DNA of 54,535 nt from Pholiota molesta (lineage: Eukaryota > Basidiomycota > Agaricomycetes > Agaricales > Strophariaceae), in the NCBI GenBank assembly GCA_014925825.1, contig JACGCK010000270.1:1-54535 (forward strand), in the 5' to 3' direction. Shown here in pieces: positions 32,632 to 43,682 of this stretch. Below the pieces are notes generated by a model. It had not been told where the DNA came from and searched no databases. It saw only the letters and a list, made by a program, of their open reading frames with translations. Numbering within the stretch: the stretch's first letter is position 1; each line of letters begins with the position of its first letter. A program made the position numbers and the translations under genes.

Positions 32632-34532
32632 TTAGCCAGTGGTCGCGGATCTACGCTTCGTCTTTGGCTTCTCCGGTGGGAGAAGGGCGGTGGTGCGGAT
32701 GCTGACCAGCATCAGCGCCATTAGGATGTAGTAAACCATATTCCCGCCAGCGAGTTGTTTTTGCAGAGAGATTGAAAACAAGGAAGTGGCGAAGGTGGGC
32801 GCGATGACCCTAGAGCCTGCGCTGACCATCTGCGCCAGGCCATTCGCTGTCCCGATGGGTCCTCCTTCGGGCACACTCTCAACCACGAGGATCTGGAGAG
32901 TACCTAGCCGGAATAAAAGGAGGTGAGAAATGACTCCCGTGTGTATAACAGACCGGGATATTTACCGTAGGCGAAATAGATCGCCATGCCACAGCAGAGC
33001 TGAACAACCATACAAGCAATTACAGCACCGTTGACGTGCCCAGCTCGTTGCGCAAAGTATTTCATGAGTGGATACATCATGAATGACAAGAGCGAGCTAG
33101 CGGACGATACCCGGAAAACCCGTCTTGAGCCGAATCTACGAATAACAGGTCCCATGATTTGCACTTGAACGAGGGCACTGGCAAGTCCAAACGAGCCTAA
33201 AGCCACTCCGATTCGGAAGGGTTCGAGGCCCAGGCCGCCTAGAGGTATTGGCGTGGACCACATCAGGGGCAGAAGAGCAAAGTTGCACATATCCATGAAA
33301 GCCAGGAGGAAAACACACAGAATCGTCAGTAAGATAGGGCGGATGAAGACATCCTTGATTCTTGGTTTGTTAGGCTGTTGAGAGGTGTCGACCGAGGCGG
33401 CCCGAGTGGAAGAAGGTGACGGGGTCTGCGATATAGCTTGAGCGGTACCACCAAGTAGCGGAGTCTCTTCGGTGGCTAGCGTCAGATCATCATCCGCAAG
33501 ATTATCTTGGGCTTTTTTGCGGTTTTGTACAGCGACAATCGATGGGAGGGTCTGAAGACTAGTAAGAACTTGTGGTAGATTGTAACGTTGGTTATTACCT
33601 CACCTCTTTAAGTACCAAAAAGGTAAACACAAAGATAGCGAATGACAGCAATCCAGCCACAGCGCAAGGTAGGAAGTACGGGTGAGAGCGAAGATAGGCA
33701 ATGCGGCCCAGAGTATCTGGCCACCTCTTTGCGGGATTGGATAATAGACCGCCGATTAAAGGTCTAAGGATTCGTGCCATGAGTGACAAATTATAACGAA
33801 CAACCCAGAGCAGACTTGAATAATTTCACTCACGCGGTTGTTGACCCAACACTCCACATTAATGGTATGTACGCAAATGCGTCTGCTCGGTTTGTCGAAT
33901 CGGTCAACTAGATCATGTCGAACAAAATGTTAGGAGAATGAAGCCTCAAGCCTTAAGCGACTAGACGAGAACGACACTGACCTCAGCCATGACACTTTTT
34001 GTTACACCGATATTTCCATTGAATGTGCCCTGTAGGCAACGAACCACAACTAGGGGCCAATAAGTTGTGGACATGCCAAACATCAGCATCGAGAATGTTA
34101 GACCCAGAGGTGCGATGAGGAGGATAGGCCGTCGTCCGTATCGGTCCGACAAGTAGCCCCATGGAACCACTGTCAAGCTTTCCGATAAGAAGAAAGCAGA
34201 TTCCTATGCAGCCGAAGGCCAGAAATGAATACAGTGTCTTCACTGCGAACTTGAATGTAGCATGCACGTACGATGATCCCGGCATAGTATCCCGTCTTCG
34301 TCTCGTCCCCTCTCGTAATTCCCGTCTCCCTGACGAACTGGTTGACGAAAGGGTATACACAAAGCGCTGTGATGGGCTCAGCGAATTGGATCGATAAAAC
34401 GCTGAGCAGTTGCAACATCGGCAGAGGCGTCGGCTTTACATCCTCATCCTCTCTGCTATCTTCAATGCATTCCGATGGGGTCGTCGCGGTGGGGCTCAGA
34501 TCGCTGCCTTCTTCCTCGTGTCCTGGAGACAT
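32632..34532 (-). CDS. MFS transporter, DHA1-like, paralogue 3
   Basis: Six exons fit by phase: 34532-34272, 34203-33982, 33907-33834, 33763-33604, 33551-32966 and 32903-32632, giving 524 aa. TM1 contains SIQFAEPITALCVYPFVNQF; motif A is SDRYGRRPILLIAPLG; then NGNIGVTKSVMAE, RSHPYFLPCAVAGLLSF and VESVPEGGPIGTANG. It is clearly paralogous to 28763-30765 and lies 1.9 kb from it in the same orientation, so a tandem duplication is likely. It lacks the intron that splits the NGNIGV codons of paralogue 2. The loop between halves is Ser/Thr/Asp-rich with an ETPLLGG motif. Substrate unknown. Confidence 0.93.
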
Positions 34533-34614
34533 AGTGTCCTTGCCAGAGGGAAAGGAGTAGATAGCGACGAAAAGTCGTACGGAAGACGGGTGGATTGAAA
34601 TTTGGTTGAGAACA

Positions 34615-34623
34615 TTTTATATA
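34615..34623 (-). promoter_or_regulatory. TATA box of MFS paralogue 3
   Basis: TATATAAAA reads toward the gene about 85 bp upstream of the ATG at 34532. Confidence 0.55.
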
Positions 34624-35158
34624 ACCTGCTTCTGAGTTGAATGTCGCAATGCTGTGGGAGAATTCGCCAGGGCCATTGATGGAGGAGTCAGGTCGGAGTC
34701 TGAGATTCGTTACTTGATTGGAAGATGATGGTAGCGATCAACTCACCACGCGTGCGCGCCGAATATTCGAATCCGCAGGGCAATTTGAATGAATCCACTT
34801 TCGACTTATTATTTAACTACAAGTATCCTAGTGCCATTGACTCGAGAACACATAGTTACAATATCTGCGTATGTATCGGATGCTAGTCAGTAAAAAGCAC
34901 AATTTTGATTGAAGTTGAACGTCAATTGGAACTTCGATACTTCTCGAATATATTTCGTCGACACTTGACTTGCTGATCTTGCTCGAGATTGGCTGGCCGC
35001 TGAAGTCGGTGCCGAAAAACCCAACGATTTAAAAAAAAAAAACACTTCCATTTGAGGGTTGACTCCTACATTAAGTACTGTGCAGTGTCCCGTGTGTAAT
35101 CGTCGTCCCATTCATCCGAGGAGAACGCTTGAGCCTTGAAATGCTGCAGCCAAAATTT
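34624..35158. other. intergenic region without a supported gene
   Basis: It holds the promoter side of MFS paralogue 3 and the 3' flank of the first carboxylesterase. A run of twelve A lies near 35030-35041. Confidence 0.5.
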
Positions 35159-37623
35159 CTACTTCTCGAACTCATTCAACACTTCTTGAGTATTGCTGAA
35201 ATTGACTGCTGTCGTGTCGAAATCTAAAAAGGATAGGAATTTAGAGGGAGTCAGAGGTGGAATGTCGGGACTAGCACTGCGCCTCGGCTTACCATCAGGG
35301 ATCATCGTCACATTATTTCGAAGGAGCTGCATCACTCGTGGACATCGAGGTGTAAATGCGGACCATTGTGCTAAAGAAAAAAAAATGTGAATGGATGCGT
35401 AAAGTCGTGAAAGACAATGGATTGAATTCACTTACGGCCAGGATTGAGATCATTGACAAAGTTGATATAAAAATCTCTCATCTGGTTTGAGAGTGCTGTT
35501 TCCACTGCGGCCACAGCAGGTATAGGTCCAAAGAGGAGCTCCAACTCGGACTGATGTGTCACTGTTATTAATAATAAGGAGATGCATCCATGGAATCTAC
35601 GAAGCTTGCAACTTGCCTCCCGTTGAGATGTCGTTTCCTGGAATGAACTCTCGGAAATAATATGCAAACAAAGGTTGAAGTGCCGAGGCATGTTGGAAGA
35701 AAAACCGGCGCGGAGACAAGAACATCTCGTCCGTGTACCAGGCCGCACCTCTGTCAAAGAGGGAGTCACCAGTATTAAACGGTGCTCCATTAGCTGGATT
35801 ATTGGCCGGGAACTCCGAGAGGAATGTGTTGATAACATCGCTCGTCAGTGTGCTATTGTCGATGACGAGATGACCTATAAAGTTCACGAAGGCAGCATCC
35901 TCTGCGGCTCCTGATAATCCCAAACCTTTGATGCTGTTGCTGAAAAATGTCCCTTCATTGACCTATATCATAAAGAGGCTAGGTCAATGTTTGTAGGGAT
36001 GAGTAGTAGCGCAACAAACATTGGTTCCGGCAAGGAAGGGAAGACGTAAAAAGTCGCCCGCTTGAATTTTTGCCGACGCCCGCTCTGTAACCATGCTCCC
36101 AGCCGGACCAACTGAAGGTTGCCAAAGCTGCCCATTGAGAGTGTTTGCAATCATAATATTACTTATGTTCATAAGAACCTTTCCCGGTCATGACTCTTAG
36201 CATTCAGCTACACTTTGCAATGCGATACTCACTTCAAATGGCACTTTCTGCAAACAAGAGACAGCCAACAATCCGGCTGAACACCCAGTTTGCTCAAGCA
36301 GCTGAGTGAAAGGCTTTCTAGGCTCATCGAAAGTACTGACATCCGGCGAATTTTTACTGCCAAACAGAATATAATTAAGTAGGCTTTGCATCAACAGGCC
36401 AAAGGACACAAACGACATACAATGGTCCAGTCGAAGAATCAGCGATTCCTGCACGGAAAAGACTGCGGGTCATTGGATATATAAAATGCGCCTCGACACT
36501 TCCCGCACCAGCAGACTATAAAAAATAGGATTAGCTAACGAGCTCATCAATCCGCCCGAACAGCGCAAACGTTAGCTCACCTGTCCCCAAATAGTCACCT
36601 AGTTGGCGGGAAAAAATCAACATAGCACACAAAAATCACTAAAAGCACCATTAGCCTTTTTAATAGCGTAGCCACTCACTTTAGCTGGGTCCCCACCAAA
36701 TGCAGCAATATTTTCTTGGACGAAGGCAAGAGCCACTCTTTGGTCTAGCAATCCACTATTGAGGTCTTGCGGCAGGACATGCCTGCTCGCCAACTTTACA
36801 AATAAAAAGATAAATGTCTAAAAACACCCTTCTTAGCCAAGAAATCACATACGAAGCCGAACGTGTTGATTCGGTAATTCCTGTACAAAAAATGTTAGTC
36901 CAGTTTGGCGATTCAAAAAATAATAACCACATACGTAGAGACAAATATAATAGGCTTCCCAATTGCAACACTTCGTTGAATGATCTCTATAATAATTTTT
37001 TTATGAGGAAGCTCAAGATAAAAGACGCAGAAGAGAAATTTACCTGTTGGATCATATGCTGGATTTGACGCAGAACTATGTATCGTCAATCATGAAATAA
37101 AATCTCCTCATTTTATCTTACTTGACTGTAAACGCGCCTCCCTGGCCTTTTGGTAAGCTCAGCGCCCAATTTCCAAAAATCACCACGCACATGAAGCCAG
37201 AACAGCACGGGAAGTTTCGCATTCGCCTTCAACCCTTGCGGACGCCAGATCTACTCCTCTATAAGAATCATACACATCGTCCGCGAAAAAAGGAATACAT
37301 ACATTCAGATGCAGACAGTCCTCCCCGATCGGAGCTCCAAGGTCCGTATTAGGAGGCTGAGGACACGCATTCCCGAACACCGACGCGTCTTTCACTGCAC
37401 TGGATTTCTCGGTGATAGGCACAGGCGCCTTAAATCGGAGACTCCCAACAGGCTGCAAGGCAAATGGTATCCCGAGGAACTTGTCTGTCACCCCAGGCGT
37501 TGAGACTCCACGGAAGGTTCCCGTTGTCAGTTTGACATCGACAGTCGCTGCAGGTGCGCCTAGAACACCACACGCGTAGAGGGTAAGTAGTAATAGCTTC
37601 GCGAACGTCGATGGCACACGCAT
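35159..37623 (-). CDS. type-B carboxylesterase/lipase, copy 1, with a 1-nt frame disruption
   Basis: An alpha/beta-hydrolase predicted to cleave carboxylic esters, secreted (signal peptide [18 protein letters not shown]). Fifteen exons: 37623-37303, 37250-37191, 37141-37122, 37075-37044, 36986-36935, 36880-36853, 36794-36680, 36598-36581, 36515-36421, 36356-36233, 36178-36020, 35962-35617, 35561-35436, 35370-35293 and 35223-35159. Visible landmarks are WLHGGAF (oxyanion hole), GQSAGAGS (nucleophile Ser), NEGT (acid) and GVTHQSEL (His). Exon 7 has 115 nt where the paralogue has 114, putting an extra A near 36780 and breaking the frame. An alternative GTGATT donor (36848) with a CAG acceptor (36784) would keep the frame but alter conserved residues. 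The intron before exon 13 uses a GC donor. It is either a sequencing error or a young pseudogene. Confidence 0.88.
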
Positions 37624-37693
37624 AGCCGCTAATCCTTTGCGAGTTGTGCGAGAAAGGAACTCGAAGAGAAGATCTAATCGACCACTCTGGTGG

Positions 37694-37701
37694 TTTTTAT
37701 A
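37694..37701 (-). promoter_or_regulatory. TATA box of carboxylesterase copy 1
   Basis: CTATAAAAACC reads toward the gene about 75 bp upstream of the ATG at 37623. Confidence 0.55.
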
Positions 37702-38256
37702 GGAAGGAATCGACTCGTGTTCAATGTTCCACGAACCCGCCAATCATCTAATCTCGCGAACATGACGGATCGTAAGGTACATGAAACCTTTCAAGTGTTC
37801 CATGCACAGTTAGCCAGAAACTGGCTCCAAGAAAAGTGTATTACGCGCAGCAAGTCCATCCATGTAGCGTAGACGTGTGAGAGCTATTTGTCGTCTTCAT
37901 GAAGTGCGAGAGAGAGCACGATGCAATTATAGTCATTCTTTTGGATAATAGGTGGATAAAGGTGCCTTCACATCCGCATTGCCGCCTTATCTGCACTAAG
38001 TACTCATATGTCTTGCGAATGTGGAATGGTCCTGGGAGTGCGTCGTGAATTCGTAAGAAGGCCATGAGAGAAAGCAGGAGCAGGAATGGGTAGATGCTTC
38101 CGTTGTTCTCTTCTTCCAAGAATTACAATTTTGGAACTGCAGAACGTAGGATGGTACATGTGCGCAGTGTGGAACAGGTAACATGGAAGGTCCTTGAAAC
38201 GATGCTAAATATTGATCAAGAGGCCAGCCGTGTCCAAAAACCGGCTTTCCCGGTGA
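37702..38256. other. intergenic region between the two carboxylesterases
   Basis: No reading frame of interest. It contains the promoter side of copy 1 and the 3' flank of copy 2. Confidence 0.5.
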
Positions 38257-40693
38257 TCACTTCTCGAACTCTGCCAATACTTCCTCAGAATTGATAAAGT
38301 TGATTTGCGGGATCTCCCAATCTACTCAATTGCATATCAGCCAAGTACAAAGACGATGTAAAAAGCTGTACATACCATCTGGGATCATGGTAACATTATC
38401 TCGCAGGAGTTGCATAACACGAGGAGAGCTTTGCGTAAACGCCGGCCATTCGGCTAGAAAACGTGTAAAACTTAAATTAGCAAGACATGAGTCGGTACCA
38501 ATAGAACAACGATGCTTACAGCCAGGATTGAGATCGTTGACGAAGTTGATATAGAAGTCCCTCATCTGTGTAGCGAATGGTATTTCGACCGAAGCGACTG
38601 GTGGGATAGGCCCAAATAAAAGCTCGAGTTCAGACGCATGCGAAACTGCACGAGATGCATAGGGTTAGACCAAAAAACTCGCGGAGCATAAAATTACAAT
38701 TACTCGCCTCCGTTAGAGATGTCGTTCCCCGGAATAAACTCGCGGAAATAGTACGCAAACATAGGCATCACTGCCGACGCATGCTGGAAAAAGACGCGTC
38801 GCGGGGCCAGGAACATCTCATCCGTATACCACGCTGCAGACCTATCGAACAGCGAGTCCCCCGTATTGAAGGGGGCGCCCTCCGCGGGGTCGTTCGCCGG
38901 ATAGAGTTCAATGACCTTGTTTATCGTTGGGCTTGTCAGGGTGCTGTTGTCGATAACGAGATGACCAATGAAATTGACGAAGGCAGCGGTTTCTGCTGCG
39001 CCAGAAAGTCCCAGGCTGCGGACACTCGAGCTGAAGGACGTGCCTTCGTTCACCTGCGCAATATAATTCTCTACATAAGCCATTCAGTTCTTGTGAGAGT
39101 TATTTTCAGGACTAACATTTGTTCCTGCGAGGTATGGCAGATGAAGGAATTTTCCAGACGTTATTCTCTGAGAAGCCCGTTCTGGAACGAAGCTTCCGGG
39201 TGGGCCAACGGAAGGCTGCCATAATTGGCTGTTCAAAGTCGAGTCGATCATGGCATTGCTGATATTCATTAGAGTCTGAAAAAGAAATACTCATCAGCGT
39301 ATGTCGCAAACACTTCAAAAAATGCCGAACATACCTCGAAAGGTACTTTCTGCAAACATGATATAGCATTCTTGCCCGCAGAACAACCAGTGGCTTTGAG
39401 AAGTCGAGCGAAGGGCTTCCCAGTTTTATCGTAAGTGCTGGCATCGGGTGAATTTTTACTGTTAATTATTTTAGGATCAATGCTAGGATGCAAGATAGTA
39501 GAAGAAAACGTACAACGGCCCTGTGGACGAGTCTGCCATTGCAGCACGGAAGAGACCTGCAGATCCATAGAGAACCTGAGCTTCTACGCTGCCTGCACCA
39601 GCCGACTGCGCAATAGGACTCGATGAGCAGAACTTCATGAAAAAAGGAGATAAAAATACCTGGCCCCATATTGTGACCTGTCTAACGTTAGATATGACAT
39701 GGGATTTGACACGTCTAAACACTTACTTTAGATGGGTCACCACCAAATGCAGCGATATTTTCCTGCACGAATTCAAGGGCCCTTTTTTGATCGAGGAGGC
39801 CCATATTGAGATCCTGAGGTGGCACAGAGGAACTTGCGAGCTAATACACCATGGTTGAGTATGAAGGACATTGAAAGGAGTAGTGAAAGACTGACGAAAC
39901 CAAAGGTATTTAGACGATAATTGCTGGAACGGATCGCCGTTAGTGGCGAGTTGCGGCGATAGAAGAGTGTGTCTTACGTCGAAACCACTATCATAGGTTT
40001 TCCAACGGCCACGCTCCTCTGGAGAAGTTCTACAGATCGTATGAGGACGTTATTCAAGCTATTGTAGGAATAATAAAATACACACCGGTGGGATTGGTTG
40101 AAGGTGTTGACCCGGAACTTAAATCAATGTTCATAAGTGTGCCGTCAATGTTCATAAGCTCAAAATGCTTTACCCTGAAGTATAAGCTCCTCCCTAAAAG
40201 CGTAGTGAACATAGCATTAAGACGTAGAATTATTTCGCTCACATGAATCCAGAACAATACTGGTAATTTGGCATTCTTGCTCGTATTCTTTGGTTTCCAG
40301 ACCTATATTCGTAGTAACGAACTTAGAAAAGAACAAGCAAGAAAAGGCAAGGAAACGGACATTTAGGAACAGACAACTCTCGCCAATTGGTGCTCCAAGA
40401 CCAGACGACGCTGGCTGGGGGCACGCATTGCCAAACTGAGACGCATTTTTGATAGCATTGGACGCTTTTGTAATAGCAACAGGAGCCTTGAAACGAAGGC
40501 TTCCAACAGGTGGTTGCGCAAAAGGTATGCCAAAGAACGTTTCCGTGCCGTTTGGAGTCGATAGTCCACGAAAGACCCCCGTCTTCAGAGGCACGTCGAC
40601 GGTTCCAGCAGCTGTAGACGCTTGAATGCTGCTGAAGACCCCATACAAGACCGCGATTAGGTTGAAGAGAAGCAGTGAATTGACCAGTGGCAT
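38257..40693 (-). CDS. type-B carboxylesterase/lipase, copy 2, intact
   Basis: Secreted alpha/beta-hydrolase, 548 aa, with signal peptide [18 protein letters not shown]. Fifteen exons, all in phase: 40693-40361, 40302-40243, 40193-40174, 40117-40086, 40029-39978, 39923-39896, 39840-39727, 39677-39660, 39605-39514, 39458-39335, 39275-39117, 39053-38708, 38645-38520, 38453-38376 and 38321-38257. Landmarks are FWIH-GGAY (oxyanion hole), GQSAGAGS across an exon joint (nucleophile), VNEGTSF (acid) and GVSHASEL (His). Every intron position matches copy 1, so tandem duplication of a 15-exon gene explains the pair. The intron before exon 13 has a GC donor (GCGAGT, 38707). The enzyme may act on plant or lipid esters; the substrate is not deducible. 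Confidence 0.93.
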
Positions 40694-41394
40694 GGTCACT
40701 GAGTGAAATTTGATGATGCGGTAAGATGGATCCCACAAAATGGGTCATGAAGCACCACCTCTTATCTAGCAAAACTCAACCCGCGTAGCCAGCACGGACC
40801 GCAGGTCTGCCCGCATCTTCGCGCAGCTAGGTGGCAAGATCCTCGTCTTCTTTCCAATTCCTTGGGATAATACACGTAATTTCAGCGTCAGCTGGTGGCA
40901 TGCGAGCGGCATGATGGAATCATGAATATAAAAGCGTTTTGAAACGTCTCGTGAGCGAAGATTTGGCGACGCAGCCTGGGAGTTGGAGTCCAACTTCGTG
41001 TGCCGTGGCATGAGGGATGGAGGAAGGAAGTTCGGCGGCTGTTTGGCTCTGTTTAAAATTTCAGTTGGCCGAGAGAACCAGGTTTAGGAGCCAATCAACG
41101 CTAGAATCGAGAATAACTTTGTAAGTATAGTGAGAACAAAGATAGAGATGTTGTCGTTAGACCATGCTTCAAACGACATATGCTCAGTACTACATAGTGC
41201 TCCAGCTCCAGCTTCAATCGGCGCACGCGCCGCCGGACCGCCAGTCTGTAAATTGACGCGACGCGTTATTGACATCTGTTGATTGTCAGGAAGACCCAAG
41301 TGCTTGCAATTGGACGGACGGGTTTCTTGTGAAATATATCACCTTGAAGTACTCTTAAGTCCACCCAAGACAGTTTTCATTACCAAGATAAAGA
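40694..41394. other. divergent intergenic region
   Basis: It separates carboxylesterase copy 2 (minus) from the plus-strand gene at 41395, so it should carry both promoters. A plus-oriented GAATATAAAAG lies near 40922, too far from 41395 to assign with confidence. Confidence 0.45.
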
Positions 41395-43465
41395 ATGCCT
41401 GGAGCCAATTACATGGGTGGAAGGAGGTACACAGTCCACATACCAATCCAACAATTTCGCTGATACTCTATCTTCTAGGAACGTCATGAAAGCACGCGTA
41501 AAAGACGCCGTAGGAAGGCAACAGAAAGGCCATTTCGGCAGACAAAGACTAGACATTCTATCAAAAGGATTATCCGCAACGAAACCATCAGAACTCGGCC
41601 GCACAGGCTTCGCGGTGCCGGCGCTGGGCAAAAGCTCCGCCCAAGATATCGAGCTCGCACACGCGCGGAAGAAGATCCCGCTAGACGACACTGCCAGCGT
41701 CCGCAGTTTCATCCCAAGCCCCATCCACGTTACTCCCAGGACGCCAAGGTCGTATAACCGGGCGCGGACGCGGGCGTCGGAGATGCATATATCCAGCCCT
41801 GGTGCGCGTAGATCCAAGGTCCTAGATGCGGTAGACCTCTCTGAAAGTCAGTAGGCAGGCATTACAAGGGAGTATATGCGTGATACTGATGCCCTCATAA
41901 CCCATAGATTTGTTCTTGAGAAGAATCGCAGATCAAATCCTTGCGATGCCAAACCTTGCCTGTCTACCGGATCGAAATTCGTCCAAGGCAGCTTCGAAAT
42001 CGAAAGCAAAACAGGCAAGGAGAGTTGTTGATAACCCGATGAGCACTCCTACGAGAAGTGGAAAGCGGAAGGTGGCTCGTGTATTTATTCAATGTTTTAG
42101 CCTTTTCTAATTTCCAGAGCAGATGTCCTTGAGAGATAGCTCAGAGGACCCTGACCCTCGTCGCAAGTTGAATATCGGAGAAAGGCCACCATTCACACGA
42201 TACACCGCGCATAGTAGTCAAGAACCTTATACTCCTCCGCGGAAGAAACGGCAGCTTTCAAAGTCATATTCGGGCGCATCATCTCGGTCTAGCCATCACC
42301 AAAAAAACGATAGTTCCTTGAGCGAAATCCCTTCCAGTTTCTTGGCCAAACGAAAGCATAATTCTCTTTCAACAGAGGGTTCCGAATCCGACGAAAGCGA
42401 CTTCGATAGCGAAGGAATCGATGCAATAATTCGATCTAGCAGCCTCTGGTCGCCAGAACATCGCCGGCATTCGTCAAAAACTAGTGTCGACGATGACGAT
42501 GCCTTTCAACAAAACCATAGTCCTTCTGTTGTCAGCCGGGTTCTTAACAATCCATCACCTCCAAGGCACGAAGAACCCATCGACCAGTTGTTTGTGCAAC
42601 AAGTCTTCGATGAGGAAAGCGATTATATTCCGTCTGCAATCGTATTGGGTGCCAGCCTCCAACGACAAAAGGGCACCAGAAATTTGACACATCGCCTCAG
42701 AGAGAGTCAGACGATATATGGAAGCCTCTTTGAGAGAGACGATCCATGGAAGACCATAGGTATAATTCTCGGGCTTCCCGAAACGGAGAACAAGGGGCTT
42801 CACCCAAACAGCCTGATGTCGACCGAGAAGCGTCCGTTTCCGACATGGATCAAGACGAGCTTTGGGATTTTCCATCTCAGAATGAAGTTGAGGTAGTCGC
42901 AGATGAGCTTCGAGATCAAAAAGGAGAAGCTGAGGACAACGAAGCCGAGCAAGGCGAAATACTTGCGATGGACTGTGAATGGGAAGTCCAGTCGCCCACC
43001 GCGCCAATCTATGAACGGATAATCGACGATGAACTGGAAATCCACAACAACTCCAGCGTTGCCGAGTTACCTTTTCCTGATGTTAGTGTCATCGTCGATT
43101 ATAGCTCATCCGTGCATGATGGCGAAGATAATGGGATGGAAGTGGATCGGCGGGCGTCGCAGGAGACGAAGGTGATTGCCGTCGGTGCTCCAGGAGGCGA
43201 TGAGGATCTAGGCGTCTCTCTCGCTGAGACCATGACCTCGACCGCGGCCACTTTTCGAGATTGTGAGGTTCCCGAAGAAATGCCTCGACCCATTGTTCCG
43301 GACAGCGTTGAAGAAAATGTCATGGATGTGGGCGATTCCGATCACGGATGCAGAGCTGGAACGGGAGATAAAATTCTGGGTACGCCTGAGTTGCAGGAGG
43401 TGAATGGTCGTTTCCTGGGCCCGTCTCTATTTGATGACTTTGATGAGACGGATGAGGAATGTTAA
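41395..43465 (+). CDS. uncharacterised Ser/acidic-rich protein
   Basis: Five exons: 41395-41426, 41479-41846, 41908-42078, 42118-42759 and 42795-43465, giving 627 aa. The N-terminus is basic (MPGANYMGGRRNVMKARV, GRQQKGHFGRQRL) and the middle is Ser/Arg/Lys-rich with TPP and RTP sites. The C-terminal third is strongly acidic and ends in LFDDFDETDEEC. No signal peptide, membrane segment or known domain. Composition suggests a disordered nuclear protein. The last intron would be only 35 nt (GTATAA to AACAAG), shorter than its neighbours, so that joint is uncertain. It lies 217 bp upstream of MEX67 on the same strand. Confidence 0.75.
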
Positions 43466-43682
43466 TGAGAATGCGGTAGTTGTTCTCCAAAATAGCAGTT
43501 GTGTACGAGTGGATGATGACATGGAGGAGCGTGGGAACATTCGGCAGCCAGTGGCATTCCTTTTTGACTCGGTTTTGTCACCGCCACAGCACTTGCCTTC
43601 TTCCATAACCGCATCATCTCCTTACTCCAAGACCACCACCCGCACGGACGCCAGCCTCACCAACCAGCCTCGCTGGACCAGC

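Noticed and set aside
19735..40693. secondary-metabolite biosynthetic cluster
   Set aside because: Transporters and esterases are clustered, but no polyketide synthase, peptide synthetase, terpene cyclase, P450 or pathway regulator is visible.
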